Numbered from the stretch's first letter, positions 1-8,909 are shown. The stretch: 64,000 bases of DNA from Candidatus Palauibacter poriticola (GCA_012270965.1 JAAXHJ010000011.1:1-64000); one strand, 5' to 3'. Translations and numbers: made by a program. The notes: generated from the letters alone by a model not told the origin.

Positions 1-139
1 GGCGGCCGAAGCTCTCCGGGCTTCTCGTGCTCGCTCGCTTCGTCGGGCTTGCTCGTTGCTTCTCTCCACCGCTGGAGGGGATACAAAAGAAACGACATCA
101 CACACCATCAACCCCAAGAACCAACCGTCCGTGAAAACG

Positions 140-985
140 GGGCAGGTCCATTTCGAGTGGGCGATGAACGCGCCGAATACGCGGGTGACTTCGTCGTCCG
201 GGATGCCGCCACCGCCGTGCTTTGCGGGAATCCAATGTTTGCGGGGCCGACAGGGATCACAGTGCCGCGTAGAGGGACAAGTTTGGCGGGCGGAAGTTTG
301 GCGGGTGTGCTGGACGAGCACGTTCGCCTCTCGGCGAGCGGGGAGGTGTTGGATCGGGTTGCCGAACGTGCGGGAGCCTCCGGATTTCGGGGAGTGGACG
401 TGGCCCGCCGTGATCGTGCGGATCCGAGGCCGAGAGTCAACAAACCCAGCACCCTTCCCGCCCCCCTTCGCGGCTCGAGTTCTTGTCGCCCATGCCCCGA
501 ACGCCGGCTTCGCCCAGGTGTTTTCTCCGGTCTACGACATTCGCATTCACTGGCCGGACGGAACGTTGAGGGCCAGAGTGCGCCGGGACGCGCTCGGGCC
601 CGTCGTCACGAACGCGGAAGCGCGGCGAGAGTACGAGAAGCTGACTAGGGCCCGCGACAACCTCATTCGGACTTCGGAGACCTCGGCGGCGGATTTTTCC
701 GAGTACCGGATTCCGGAGAGGAAGCCGGTCATCAACCAAGCGTGGTACGATGATGACGGCCGGCTGTGGGTCTTCTTGTGGCCGGCGGAGTCCGACGCCA
801 TGTACCGTGCGCAGGTATATGATGCGGACGGCGCTCTTCTTCATGTCGCGGAGTGGCCGCGGGGGATCTTGATTTGGTACGGCGGACTGCGAGGCGACGT
901 GGCGCTCGGCGTGCGGGAAGTGGAGTTCGATGTTCAGCAGGTGGTTCGGCTCCGGTTTTCGCCTCTCGACGAGCCGGGGCCATGA
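140..985 (+). pseudogene. Frameshifted remnant of a propeller-like secreted protein
   Basis: The coding signal changes frame in this stretch. One frame reads sensibly from about 150 to 430 (LDEHVRLSASGEVLDRV). A second frame carries it from about 440 to the TGA at 983-985 (YDIRIHWPDGTLRARVRR, then PVINQAWYDDDGRLWVFLW). The phrase style, with short strands ending in 'DGxL', resembles six-bladed beta-propeller or NHL-like lipoproteins, but I do not recognise a specific family. No convincing start or signal peptide is visible, and a frameshift near 400-440 is needed to join the halves. An open frame from 56 to 985 exists, but its first 120 residues look like out-of-frame translation. A degraded gene is the most likely reading; a sequencing indel is the alternative. 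Confidence 0.4.
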
Positions 986-1003
986 AGGGAGCCGCGGTGG
1001 GCC

Positions 1004-1672
1004 GTGGATCGAAGCGAGGCGCCGGGTCCATACGTGGCCTGCCGGGCCGATGATCGAGGGGCCGCGCCTGCGGATGTCGGAGATGGGGCGGCTTTGGGGC
1101 GTGTCCTGATCGCCACCGTCTTCGGTCTGGCGGTGTCGGCAAAACTCCGCGATTGGAGCGGATTCCGCGCGGTACTCCGCTTCGTGGCCCCTCGTGCGCC
1201 GGGCCTGTCGATCCAGGCGCTGGCGGTTGGCGTCGTGGGACTTGAGGCGGTGCTGGCGGGAATGCTCGTCACCGGCATCGGGTTTGCAGCGGGAGCGTGG
1301 GGAGCCTTCGTGTTCCTGTGCGCGGCCACGCTCGTGCTTATCGTTGTCCGCCGCCGGGGCTACGAGGGTGGCTGCGCCTGCTTCGGCGAACGCTCCGCCA
1401 CCGGATCGGTCGGTTGGCTCGACTTCGGTCGAAACGCCGTGCTGCTCGCGGTGGCACTCGAGGTGGCGCGGTCTTCCGCGGCAGCGTCGCCGCTGTGGGA
1501 GTCTTCGGCGGCAATCATCGGTCTCGGCGCCGCGACCACTGCGGGCATACTGCTAACGTACGCCATGATCGACTCGATGGTTGCCGTGCGGACTGCGGTG
1601 GGGGCGACGCGGGCCGAACGCACCTTGGCCGTCGGACGATCGGCAGGTGAAGGCGGAGGCCACGGTCCGTGA
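1004..1672 (+). CDS. MauE/DoxX-like integral membrane protein
   Basis: About 222 residues with four hydrophobic helices, the first starting near GRVLIATVFGLAVSAKL. Between helices it has the sequence GGCACFGERS, the CxCFG motif typical of MauE-type membrane proteins, which are linked to thiol redox maturation of periplasmic proteins. The GTG at 1004 is the upstream-most start; a TTG near 1092, just before the first helix, is also possible. Its TGA overlaps the GTG of the next reading frame (GTGA at 1669-1672), so it is coupled to the MauD-like thioredoxin that follows, the usual MauE-MauD pairing. The family assignment is good; the substrate is unknown. Confidence 0.7.
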   Translation: MDRSEAPGPYVACRADDRGAAPADVGDGAALGRVLIATVFGLAVSAKLRDWSGFRAVLRFVAPRAPGLSIQALAVGVVGLEAVLAGMLVTGIGFAAGAWGAFVFLCAATLVLIVVRRRGYEGGCACFGERSATGSVGWLDFGRNAVLLAVALEVARSSAAASPLWESSAAIIGLGAATTAGILLTYAMIDSMVAVRTAVGATRAERTLAVGRSAGEGGGHGP

Positions 1673-1776
1673 CGTCGCTGTTCTGGACCAGCTACGGGAT
1701 TCTGTGGCTCGTCGTCGTCGTGCTGGGTGCGGGGATGGTCGTAATGCTGAGGGAGCACGCTGATGTCGTGCTGTGA
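1669..1776 (+). pseudogene. N-terminal membrane anchor of a MauD-like protein, cut off by a stop
   Basis: GTG at 1669 opens a 35-codon frame consisting of one transmembrane helix (SYGILWLVVVVLGAGMVVML) and ending in TGA at 1774-1776. MauD-type thioredoxins normally carry exactly such an N-terminal anchor fused to the redox domain. Here the redox domain continues in a different frame starting at 1773, so the ancestral gene seems to have been split by an indel. It may still be made as a small membrane peptide, since the GTGA overlap with the upstream gene is intact. Confidence 0.5.
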
Positions 1777-2243
1777 TCCCGCGAGGGGCGGTCTCGTCTT
1801 CACGGGCCGCCGGAGAGCTCGGCCGTCACGGCGCTCCGGCGCTCGGAGGAGAGAGGGTTCGAGCGGGCGCGGCCCAGCAGGGGCGTCCGAGGATCATCAT
1901 CTTCATAGCCGTCACATGCCAGCCGTGCAGGCGGCGGCGCCCCCACGTCAAACACTTCGCAGCCGACCAAGCGGAATCGGTGGAGACCGTCGTGTGTTGT
2001 TCAGGGTCCGTCGAAGGCGTACGGGAGTTTGCCGAGGAGCTGGGCCGGGAGGTCGCGGTGGTGGCGGATCCCATCGGGGACGCGACGGCGGCCTGGCGCG
2101 TGTTCATGACGCCATTCGCGGTCGGTGTGGATCGGCGGGGGATCGTGCGCGGAAAGGTGGCAAACCCGGCCTACGACAACCTCACGCTCCTGTCGCGCTT
2201 ACTCGTTGCCGAATCGGCGGAGGTCGATGCCCCGACGGCGTGA
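1773..2243 (+). CDS. Thioredoxin-like (MauD/TlpA-type) redox domain protein, detached from its anchor
   Basis: 156 codons from GTG 1773. The core reads IIIFIAVTCQPCRRRRPHVK, a thioredoxin-fold strand followed by a CxxC active site (CQPC), and continues with VVADPIGDATAAWRVFMTPF, the strand and cis-Pro (TPF) region of thioredoxin-like proteins. It lacks a signal peptide of its own. The membrane anchor lies in another frame just upstream (1669-1776), so as written the protein would stay in the cytoplasm. The pair follows a MauE-like gene. Either an indel has inactivated it, or the two halves are produced separately or by frameshifting. Family assignment is fairly sure; functionality is uncertain. 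Confidence 0.6.
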   Translation: MIPRGAVSSSRAAGELGRHGAPALGGERVRAGAAQQGRPRIIIFIAVTCQPCRRRRPHVKHFAADQAESVETVVCCSGSVEGVREFAEELGREVAVVADPIGDATAAWRVFMTPFAVGVDRRGIVRGKVANPAYDNLTLLSRLLVAESAEVDAPTA

Positions 2244-2550
2244 ACCGTCCCCGGCTCGGGCCGGAACTGATGACGATCCCCGGCAGAATCTTCACTCAAG
2301 ACCCCCCATTTCCCTGCGTCGGCGACTGATCGCATCCAGCCCGAGGTCCCGGAGCGCCCGCAGCGCGGACACGCCGTGCCCGTCGGGGGCTTCGTAGATG
2401 AGCGCATCCGACGCGTCCGGCGCAAGGATCATAACGTTCTCGGCCGCCTCCGTGTCCTCTTGGGAGGGAGAAGGATGCACCTGACGCAGACGGAACCCGT
2501 CAGGGAAACGGGCAGGGAACAACGCGGAAAAACAGATAGGGAGGATACCG
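2244..2550. other. Intergenic stretch with no confident gene
   Basis: A 76-codon minus-strand open frame spans 2292-2522 and contains ALIYEAPDGHGVSALRALRD, but it has no recognisable domain and no good ribosome-binding site. A purine-rich run (gggaggat at about 2540-2547) just before 2551 serves as ribosome-binding site for the next gene. Nothing else was seen. Confidence 0.4.
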
Positions 2551-2937
2551 ATGAGAAGGATGATCGGCGCATTCGCGCTCGCAGTGGCCGCGCTCTCCTC
2601 GGCGGCGCCGCTGGAGGCACAGGCTCAGAGGGGCGGCCGTGATTTCGGGATGAACGTCGACGAACAGATGGCCGTCCTCACGGAGCGGCTCGAACTGAAC
2701 GAGGAGCAGGCCGCGAAGGTCCGCGAGATCCTGCAGGCGCAGATCGATACCACCCGCGAGCGCTTTCAGGAGATGCGGAGCGGTTCGGCGAGCCGCGGCG
2801 GCGTGATGCAGATGGTCCAGGAACTCCAGGAGGAGACGGAAACGAAACTCGCCGAGGTGTTGAGCGACGAGCAAATGGAGCAGTACCGGGAGTGGGTGGC
2901 CGAGCAGCGGCAGCGGCGCCGGCCGCCCCCGTTCTGA
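2551..2937 (+). CDS. Spy/CpxP-like periplasmic helical protein
   Basis: 128 residues. A signal peptide (MRRMIGAFALAVAALSSAAP, cleavage near LEAQA) is followed by an all-helical charged domain. The segments LTERLELNEEQAAKVREI and LAEVLSDEQMEQYREW are two copies of the 'LT/LS..Q...' pattern of the LTXXQ family, to which Spy and CpxP belong. Those proteins are periplasmic chaperones or stress sensors. The start has a good Shine-Dalgarno (gggagg) about six bases upstream. It stands alone between the broken MauD gene and a convergent transporter operon. The precise role in this organism is unknown. Confidence 0.65.
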   Translation: MRRMIGAFALAVAALSSAAPLEAQAQRGGRDFGMNVDEQMAVLTERLELNEEQAAKVREILQAQIDTTRERFQEMRSGSASRGGVMQMVQELQEETETKLAEVLSDEQMEQYREWVAEQRQRRRPPPF

Positions 2938-2952
2938 CCGGCGGCCGGGTGG

Positions 2953-3921
2953 CTACCTGGAGGTCGGTGCCCGCACGGTCGCCGGCCTCGGGCCACCCTT
3001 TGGCGTTCGCCCCCGCTGTACCAGCACGACTCCCGCCACGATAATCACGGTGCCCGCCAGCATCGGGAGCGTGAACGGCTCGTCTGCCAGCCGCCACCCG
3101 AGGAACAGCGCCACGACCGGATTGACGTAGGCGTACGTCCCCGCCGCGGCCGGCCGCACCGTGCGCAGCAGCCACATGTAGGCCGAGAACGCCACGATCG
3201 ACCCCATGGCCGTCAGGTAGGCGAGCGACAGCCACGATCTCAGGGACACGTCGCCAGGCGACAGGCGGCCGAACTCTCCCGTCGCCAGCCCGATCAGCAA
3301 GAGGATCAAGCCCCCGGCAGCCATCGTTAGTGCCGTCCCGTAGAGCGGCGGCTGCGGCAGCGCGGCTCGCAGGTTGTACATCGAGCCGATCGCCCAGCTG
3401 ACCGACGCCCCCACCACGACGAGCGCACCGGCCGCGACCTGGCTCGCGCTCGCCCCGCGGATGCCGACCTCCGCCCCGGAGGTTCCCACGAGGAGCGCGA
3501 CCCCGCCGAGGCCCAGCACGAGCCCCGCCATCTCCATTGGACCCGGGGTCTCTCGGTCCGGCCCCAGGCGCGCGATCGCCACCAGCCAAAGCGGCACGGT
3601 GGCGACGAGTAGGGCCGTGAGCCCCGAGGGCACGTACTGCCCGGCCCAGCACACGAGACCATTGCCCCCCACGACCATGAAGACGCCCGAAATCGTGGCC
3701 GACTTCCACTCGGCGAGCTTCGGAACAGGCGCCCCCCCGGCGTGCGAAATGACCGCGAGGATGACGCCTGCGACGAGGAAACGCGTTCCGCCGAGGAGGA
3801 AGGGCGGGATCGTCTCCACGCCGAAGCGGATGGCCAGGTAGGTCGATCCCCAGACCAGATACACCGCCGCGAACGCGAGCAGGAGGGTCTTCCGGGAAGC
3901 CGCTTGCGGGATTGCGTTCAC
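2953..3921 (-). CDS. EamA-family (DMT superfamily) exporter
   Basis: 322 residues with about ten hydrophobic helices in two EamA repeats. The first begins with VYLVWGSTYLAIRFGVETIP, the hallmark N-terminal helix of YedA/RhaT-like drug/metabolite transporters. The second repeat ends LGWRLADEPFTLPMLAGTVI. The GTG at 3921 overlaps the TGA of the upstream permease (GTGA), so translation is coupled. It is the last gene of the operon that starts with the ECF sigma factor near 9593. Substrate is not predictable; amino acids or metabolites are typical for the family. Confidence 0.85.
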   Translation of the reverse strand: MNAIPQAASRKTLLLAFAAVYLVWGSTYLAIRFGVETIPPFLLGGTRFLVAGVILAVISHAGGAPVPKLAEWKSATISGVFMVVGGNGLVCWAGQYVPSGLTALLVATVPLWLVAIARLGPDRETPGPMEMAGLVLGLGGVALLVGTSGAEVGIRGASASQVAAGALVVVGASVSWAIGSMYNLRAALPQPPLYGTALTMAAGGLILLLIGLATGEFGRLSPGDVSLRSWLSLAYLTAMGSIVAFSAYMWLLRTVRPAAAGTYAYVNPVVALFLGWRLADEPFTLPMLAGTVIIVAGVVLVQRGRTPKGGPRPATVRAPTSR

Positions 3922-5345
3922 GCTCGAGTTTGGTCGCGGGTTCGAGTGACGGCGTAGATGACGAGGCCGACCGCGATGAGCCCCAGCCCCAGCCCCGCTT
4001 CCAAGGGCCGGTCCCGCAGGATGTAGGCCAGCGTCCAACCCGTCACCGCCAGGAAGGCCAGCGGCGTCACGGGATAGCCCCATGCCCGGTACGGTTCGTC
4101 CGCCTCTGACCCACCGCCCACTGCCGGCCGCCGACTCGATCCCTGGTCCGAGGCCTGGCCCGAGGTCTGGCCCGAGGCTTGGTCCGAGGCTTGGCCCGAG
4201 GCTTGGTCCGAGGTCTGGCGCGAGGCCTGCCGCTGGCGCAGGAGGAACACCCCGCCCGCCGCCAGGAACGTGTTGAGGCCCATCGTGAAGCCCGAGAAGA
4301 CGAGGATCGTCTCGAACGATTCCGTGAGGATGAACAGCAAGCTGATCGCGGCCTGCGTGAAGATGGCCACCCCGGGCGTCCCCCGCGCGTTGACCGAACT
4401 CAGAATCCGGAAGGTCGGGTAGTCCTCGCCGATCGCGTGGAGGACGCGCGGACCCGCGAGCACCATGGCGCTCACGGTGGAGACGAGGAGGAGCGCGAGG
4501 GTGATCCCCATCAGGTCGGCCCCGACCGGCCCGAAAATATACCTCGCCGCGATGTATCCGACCTCGAGCCGTCCCGCCATTTCCTCCACGGGGGCGGCCC
4601 GCAGGAAGACGTAGTTGAGTCCGACGTAGAGCAGCATCACCAGCAACGTCCCGGCCGCCAGAGCGCGGGGGAGCGTCCGTCGCGGATCGCGGAGTTCCCC
4701 CGTCACGTACGTCGCGGCGTTCCAGCCCGAATACGAATACGACACGAAGATGAGCGACACGGCGAACCCGGCGGAGAACACGCTCGACACGCCGTCCGCC
4801 GAGGGGAGGACGCCGACTTCGCGGGGTTCCGCGACGATGGACAGCCCGGCCGCGACGAAGGCGAGGATCAGGGCCACCTTGGCCGTCGTCGACCAGCGTT
4901 GAAAGCCGCCCGAGGTGCGGTGCGTGCGCCCATGGACGACCGAGAGCAGCAAGACGAGCCCAACGGCGAGCCACCGGTCGGGCAGTACCGGAAAGACGGA
5001 AGAGAGGTACGTCCCGAAGGTGATCGCGGCCAGCGCCGTGGGGGCCGCGAACCCGATCGTGGCCGAGATCCAGCCCGACACGAAGCCGGCGGCGGGATGG
5101 TAGATGTGCGAGAGGAAGGTGTATTCGCCCCCCGAGCGCCGGATCGTCGATCCCAGTTCGGCGTAGGTGAGGGCGCCGCACACGGCCGCGACCCCGCCCA
5201 CGACCCACAGCATGAGGAGGGCGAACCCGGATCTCAGAGACTCGAGCTGAAACCCGAGGCTCGTGAAGACGCCGGTCCCGATCATGTTGGCGACGACGAC
5301 CGCCGCCGCCGTGTGGAGGCCGAACCCGGCCTTGGGAGTCTTCAG
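3918..5345 (-). CDS. APC-family amino acid permease
   Basis: About 475 residues, twelve predicted helices. The first ATG (5285) would start inside transmembrane helix 1 (MIGTGVFTSLGFQ, the glycine-rich substrate motif). An in-frame CTG at 5345, overlapping the stop of the upstream peptidase (CTGA), adds 20 residues and completes the helix (VVVANMIGTG), so I prefer it. FVSYSYSGWNAATYVTGE and VRGTPGVAIF-like segments are typical of LAT/CAT-type permeases. A Ser/Gln/Ala/Asp-rich loop inserted before the last helices is encoded by short tandem repeats. Adjacent peptidase and exporter genes suggest peptide or amino acid turnover. Confidence 0.85.
   Translation of the reverse strand: MKTPKAGFGLHTAAAVVVANMIGTGVFTSLGFQLESLRSGFALLMLWVVGGVAAVCGALTYAELGSTIRRSGGEYTFLSHIYHPAAGFVSGWISATIGFAAPTALAAITFGTYLSSVFPVLPDRWLAVGLVLLLSVVHGRTHRTSGGFQRWSTTAKVALILAFVAAGLSIVAEPREVGVLPSADGVSSVFSAGFAVSLIFVSYSYSGWNAATYVTGELRDPRRTLPRALAAGTLLVMLLYVGLNYVFLRAAPVEEMAGRLEVGYIAARYIFGPVGADLMGITLALLLVSTVSAMVLAGPRVLHAIGEDYPTFRILSSVNARGTPGVAIFTQAAISLLFILTESFETILVFSGFTMGLNTFLAAGGVFLLRQRQASRQTSDQASGQASDQASGQTSGQASDQGSSRRPAVGGGSEADEPYRAWGYPVTPLAFLAVTGWTLAYILRDRPLEAGLGLGLIAVGLVIYAVTRTRDQTRA
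4140..4215. repeat. About 12-bp tandem repeat inside the permease gene
   Basis: About six imperfect copies of a 12-base unit (ggcttggtccga and variants). On the minus strand they encode four-residue units of the type Q-A-S-D/G in a cytoplasmic loop of the APC permease. The length is a multiple of three, so copy-number change would keep the frame. Confidence 0.75.
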
Positions 5346-6682
5346 GGAATGGGCTCGGCCAGGCCCGCCTCGCTCACCAGCAGGAGGAGGTTCGCCTGGA
5401 TCCCACGGTGGCCGTCACGGTTGATCCACCATTCGCCGGGCGAGTGAGCCCCGCTCCCGATGCCCCCGCTCCCGATCGTCACCGCCGGGATGCCCAGGGA
5501 GATCGGGATGTTCGAGTCCGTCGACGAACGGGTCAGCGCGGGCACCGCCCCGAACAGGGGCATGACCGCGATGGCCCGCTCAACAAGGGGATGGTCGTCC
5601 GCGACCTCTCCCGAGGGACGGTCTCCGATCTGGTCCAGTTCGAGTTCGATCTCGGGCCCGGCCCGGCGCAGGACGTTCTCCTCCGCCAGCGCCCGGCGCA
5701 TCGCGTCCCGGAAGGCGGCGTCGATACGCCCGAGGCTCTCCTCGCTCTCGGAGCGCATGTCCACCTCCATCCAAGCCTCGAACGGAATCGCGTTGACCGA
5801 GGTGCCGCCGCCGAGCCGCCCCACGTTGTAGCTCGTGCGCGGCCCCGATCGCGTGAGCGTGTCGGCCACGTCCTGGAAATGACGGATCCCGCGGCCTAGC
5901 GCATGGGCGGGGCTGGCCATCCCGAACGCCCCCCAGGAGTGTCCGCCGGGACCCCGAAAGGTTACGCGGTAACGGTGCGAGCCGAGCCCCTTGTTCACGA
6001 TCCGACCCAGTCCCGTGCCGTCGATGTCGATCCAGGTATGGATGGGGTCCGCCCCCTCGCGAAACAGGTACTTCATCCCGCGCAGGTCGCCGAGCCCCTC
6101 CTCCCCGACGGTTCCGATGAACCGCACGTCCGCCTCCGTCTCGATGCCGGCGGCCTCGAGCGCCCGCAGCACCGTGAGTACGGCCATGAGGCCGCGCGTG
6201 TCGTCGCCGATGCCGGGGGCGAAGAGCGTGTCCCCGCGCTGCGTGACCGTCACGTCGACGTCCGCCGGGAACACCGTGTCCAAGTGTCCCGACAGCGCAA
6301 CGGTCCGCCGCTCGCCCTCCGGCGTCGATCCCCGCGTGCCTCCACGCCCGTACCGGATCCCGACCGCGTTGCCCTCCCCGTCGATGAACACGGAGTCGGC
6401 CCCGGCCCCGCGGAGCCACTCCGCGTAGACCCGGGCACGCTCCGCTTCCATGAACGGGGGTGCCGGAACTTCCGTGAGTTCGATGAGTTCGCGGGTCGTC
6501 CTCGGCTCGAGTTCCTCGATGATTTCGAACGCGTTCCGCACCGCCGGATGTTCGGCGAGGCGTCGCACGTCCTCGCCCGGTGTCTGGGCAGTCGCCGCGG
6601 CCGGGACGCCCCCGGCGATGGCCATGCCAAAGAGGGCGGCGACGATGAGTCCGGTGCCGGTCCGGGCATGTGGTGCGTACAT
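5342..6682 (-). CDS. Secreted M20-family metallopeptidase
   Basis: 446 residues with a signal peptide (LIVAALFGMAIAGGVPAAATAQ). The two-zinc M20 site is complete: SGHLDTVF (metal His and catalytic Asp), GIGDDTRG (bridging Asp), GTVGEEGLGD (catalytic Glu plus metal Glu), an Asp in WIDIDG and a C-terminal His in SGAHSPGEWW. A dimerisation domain follows the GGHSWGAFG segment. It probably cleaves dipeptides or acylated amino acids in the periplasm. It is tightly packed between an alpha/beta hydrolase (18-base gap) and a permease whose start overlaps its stop, suggesting that products are imported. Confidence 0.88.
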   Translation of the reverse strand: MYAPHARTGTGLIVAALFGMAIAGGVPAAATAQTPGEDVRRLAEHPAVRNAFEIIEELEPRTTRELIELTEVPAPPFMEAERARVYAEWLRGAGADSVFIDGEGNAVGIRYGRGGTRGSTPEGERRTVALSGHLDTVFPADVDVTVTQRGDTLFAPGIGDDTRGLMAVLTVLRALEAAGIETEADVRFIGTVGEEGLGDLRGMKYLFREGADPIHTWIDIDGTGLGRIVNKGLGSHRYRVTFRGPGGHSWGAFGMASPAHALGRGIRHFQDVADTLTRSGPRTSYNVGRLGGGTSVNAIPFEAWMEVDMRSESEESLGRIDAAFRDAMRRALAEENVLRRAGPEIELELDQIGDRPSGEVADDHPLVERAIAVMPLFGAVPALTRSSTDSNIPISLGIPAVTIGSGGIGSGAHSPGEWWINRDGHRGIQANLLLLVSEAGLAEPIP

Positions 6683-6700
6683 GATTGGTCTCCCGAAGCA

Positions 6701-8119
6701 CTAGCTGCCGAAGCGGGCGAGGATCCAGTCGGAGATTGTTTCAAGGAAGCCGTCCACGAACCGCTTCTCGAGCAGCGCGTACTCGGCCGGGGATCCGGTC
6801 GTTGCGGCTTGGAAGAGATGATTGGCGCGCGGGAGCACATCGACCGTCACGTCCGGGTTCCCGGCCAGCGCCTCTTCAAGCGGCGGGCGGTTCTGGTCGA
6901 CGAGAACCTGGAGGTCGAGCCCGCCGAAGAGCGCGAGCACCGGCACCCGCGTGTCCCGGAGAGCCTCGACCGGATCGTACGTGAGGAAGAAGCGGAACCA
7001 AGGGGTCTCGACGCGGTTGATCTGCCCGTCGATCTGGGCCTGTACGTAGGAGTTCACGTCGGAGATCGCCGCGCGCTGCCCCTCGGACAGCGTCTCTATG
7101 CCCTCGCGGATCGCGGCCCCAAGCTCCTCGCGATACACCTCGAGGTCTTCTCCCGCCTCAAGGGCCGCGAACAAACGGCGCTGGAAGTCGGTGTTCCATT
7201 CGATGCGATCCTCGGGCACGCCGCTCGCGCGCTGAATGGCGGCGGATTGCTCGTAGAGGATCTCGGTGCCGGGCACGGTCGAACCGGCCAGCAGCACGGC
7301 GAAGCGGACGGCATCCGAACGCGAGGCCGCAAGGGACGCCACGATGGCCCCCTCGCTGTGTCCCACGAAGCCGATGCGCGCGGGGTCGACGTCGGGATGC
7401 TCCGAGAGCCGCGCGAGTCCCGCCAGCGCATCCCCCGCAAAGTCGGAAGTGGTGGAGGAGGAGACGCTGCCGGTCGAACCGCCGACGCCGCGGTCGTCGT
7501 AGCGGAGGACGGCGCTGCCCTGCCGTGTGAGGTGATCGGAAAGGAGGCGGAAGACGGGGAAACCGGCCACGACCTCGTCCCGGTCCTGGGGGCCCGACCC
7601 CGTGATGAGGACGACGCCCGGGAACGGTCCCGTCCCCTCCGGCAGCGTCAGCGTGCCCTCGAGGTGGACGTCGCCGTTCTCGAACGAGACCTCTTCCGCT
7701 CGGTAGGGTACCGGCTCCTCCGCCTCCGCTTCCGGGAGATCGGCCCGCGACGCGGAGAACGTGCCGGTCACGGCTCCTTGGGTGAACTCCCCCTCGATGG
7801 CGTCGCCGCTAAGGGCTCCGTCCCACACCGCGAGACCGATCGGGACATCGAGTTCGAAGTGCACGCGGCCGTCCGCGTAGGACACGGCGGTGAGGGGAAG
7901 CCCCAGCGCGCCCTGCACCGGGATGTCCATGGTGGCGGAGAATCCTCCGTCCACGCGCTCGAAGGTGACCGCGAAGGGCAGCTCACCCGTTGGGAGAACG
8001 ACGGACCCCTCCCACCTGCCCTCGACGCCGCCAGTTCCCTCAAGGCCCGAATCCGGTTCCTGCGCCAGCGCCGGAGAAGCGAGCACACACCCGGCGGCCA
8101 CGAGCATTCTCAGGGCCAC
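6701..8119 (-). CDS. Secreted alpha/beta hydrolase with N-terminal beta domain
   Basis: About 472 residues from GTG 8119; an ATG at 8107 is an alternative. A signal peptide (LVAAGCVLASPALAQ) is followed by a roughly 110-residue beta-rich domain (EGRWEGSVVLPTGELPFAV). The alpha/beta hydrolase domain has an oxyanion segment (LITGSGPQDRDE), the strand VLRYDDRGVGGS, the nucleophile elbow GFVGHSEGA (Ser), an acid in LALFGGLDLQV and the His in PRANHLFQ. This arrangement matches EstA-like and dienelactone-hydrolase-like esterases found with M20 peptidases. It starts three bases after the YbjQ-like gene within one operon. Substrate unknown. Confidence 0.8.
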   Translation of the reverse strand: MALRMLVAAGCVLASPALAQEPDSGLEGTGGVEGRWEGSVVLPTGELPFAVTFERVDGGFSATMDIPVQGALGLPLTAVSYADGRVHFELDVPIGLAVWDGALSGDAIEGEFTQGAVTGTFSASRADLPEAEAEEPVPYRAEEVSFENGDVHLEGTLTLPEGTGPFPGVVLITGSGPQDRDEVVAGFPVFRLLSDHLTRQGSAVLRYDDRGVGGSTGSVSSSTTSDFAGDALAGLARLSEHPDVDPARIGFVGHSEGAIVASLAASRSDAVRFAVLLAGSTVPGTEILYEQSAAIQRASGVPEDRIEWNTDFQRRLFAALEAGEDLEVYREELGAAIREGIETLSEGQRAAISDVNSYVQAQIDGQINRVETPWFRFFLTYDPVEALRDTRVPVLALFGGLDLQVLVDQNRPPLEEALAGNPDVTVDVLPRANHLFQAATTGSPAEYALLEKRFVDGFLETISDWILARFGS

Positions 8120-8121
8120 GA

Positions 8122-8442
8122 TCAGCTCTCCTCGACCTTGACGGCGGAGCCGTAGACCACGATCTCGGCGGTGCCTCCCAGGATGTAGGAGGTGGAGAAG
8201 CGGACACAGAGGATCGCGTTCGCGCCGGCCGCCGCCGCCTCGCCCTCCATCCGATCCACCGCCTGTTCCCGCGCTTCGGCCATCATCTTCGTGTACTCCT
8301 GGATCTCGCCCCCCACGATCGTCTTCAGGCCGGCGAGAATGTCGCGGCCCAGGTGGCGCGCACGGATCGTACTGCCGCGGACGAGGCCGAACTCCTCTAC
8401 GATCCGGTATCCGGCGAGGTCGTTTCGGGAGGTGATGATCAT
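8122..8442 (-). CDS. YbjQ/UPF0145 family protein
   Basis: 106 residues, the full usual length. The sequence runs from LAGYRIVEEFGLVRGSTIRA to GANAILCVRFSTSYI, the conserved core of the UPF0145 (YbjQ) family, which forms small beta-rich pentamers and is sometimes called a heavy-metal-binding domain. Its ATG overlaps the stop of the anti-sigma-like gene (ATGA at 8439-8442). Its place directly after a sigma/anti-sigma pair suggests membrane or envelope stress function, but no biochemical role is established. Confidence 0.85.
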   Translation of the reverse strand: MIITSRNDLAGYRIVEEFGLVRGSTIRARHLGRDILAGLKTIVGGEIQEYTKMMAEAREQAVDRMEGEAAAAGANAILCVRFSTSYILGGTAEIVVYGSAVKVEES

Positions 8443-8909
8443 CGGACGACATCCTTGTAGGGGTCTTTCTTCTGCACGAACAGGCGCTCGCGAACGACGG
8501 AGACGAAGAGGACCACGAAGCCCGCGATGAGGGCGAGCATCCCCCAGCGAATGTACGCGGGCATCGTCGTGTCCCGAATCAGCTCAGCGACGGCGGTCCA
8601 CAGCGCCCACGTCCCCACGATGATCGTTCCCAGCGAGACCAGAACCCAGCCGAGGCCGCGTTCGAGCCGGCGATAGACGTGTTCCCAGTAGCTGTCCCAA
8701 GTTTCCTCCGGCGGTTTCAGCGGACTCATGGTGTCGGTAACCTCCTTCAGGCGCTGGTACGTCGCCAGTTCGTCGCGAAGACCCGGGTTCTCCTCAAGCG
8801 CCGACTCGAGTTCGAGCCGTCCCTTTCCCGTAATCTCCCGATCCAGTTCGGCCATCATCAGATGGCGGACCCGCTCGTCGCCGGGCGGGTTCGCGTTCCT
8901 CTCGCTCAT
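8439..8909 (-). CDS. Putative anti-sigma factor, membrane-bound
   Basis: About 156 residues. The cytoplasmic N-terminus (RVRHLMMAELDREITGKGR, then LESALEENPGLRDELATY) resembles the helical anti-sigma domain of ECF regulators but shows no HxxxCxxC zinc motif. Two helices follow (WVLVSLGTIIVGTWALW and GMLALIAGFVVLFVSVV). The ATG at 8909 is chosen because GGGGAGGTG lies six bases upstream. It directly follows the ECF sigma gene. The assignment rests on position and topology; it could be another kind of membrane regulator. Confidence 0.6.
   Translation of the reverse strand: MSERNANPPGDERVRHLMMAELDREITGKGRLELESALEENPGLRDELATYQRLKEVTDTMSPLKPPEETWDSYWEHVYRRLERGLGWVLVSLGTIIVGTWALWTAVAELIRDTTMPAYIRWGMLALIAGFVVLFVSVVRERLFVQKKDPYKDVVR

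Noticed and set aside
4179-5447. A 422-codon plus-strand frame rich in Arg/Asp/Gly
   Set aside because: Antisense to the APC permease, which has clear membrane helices and family motifs.
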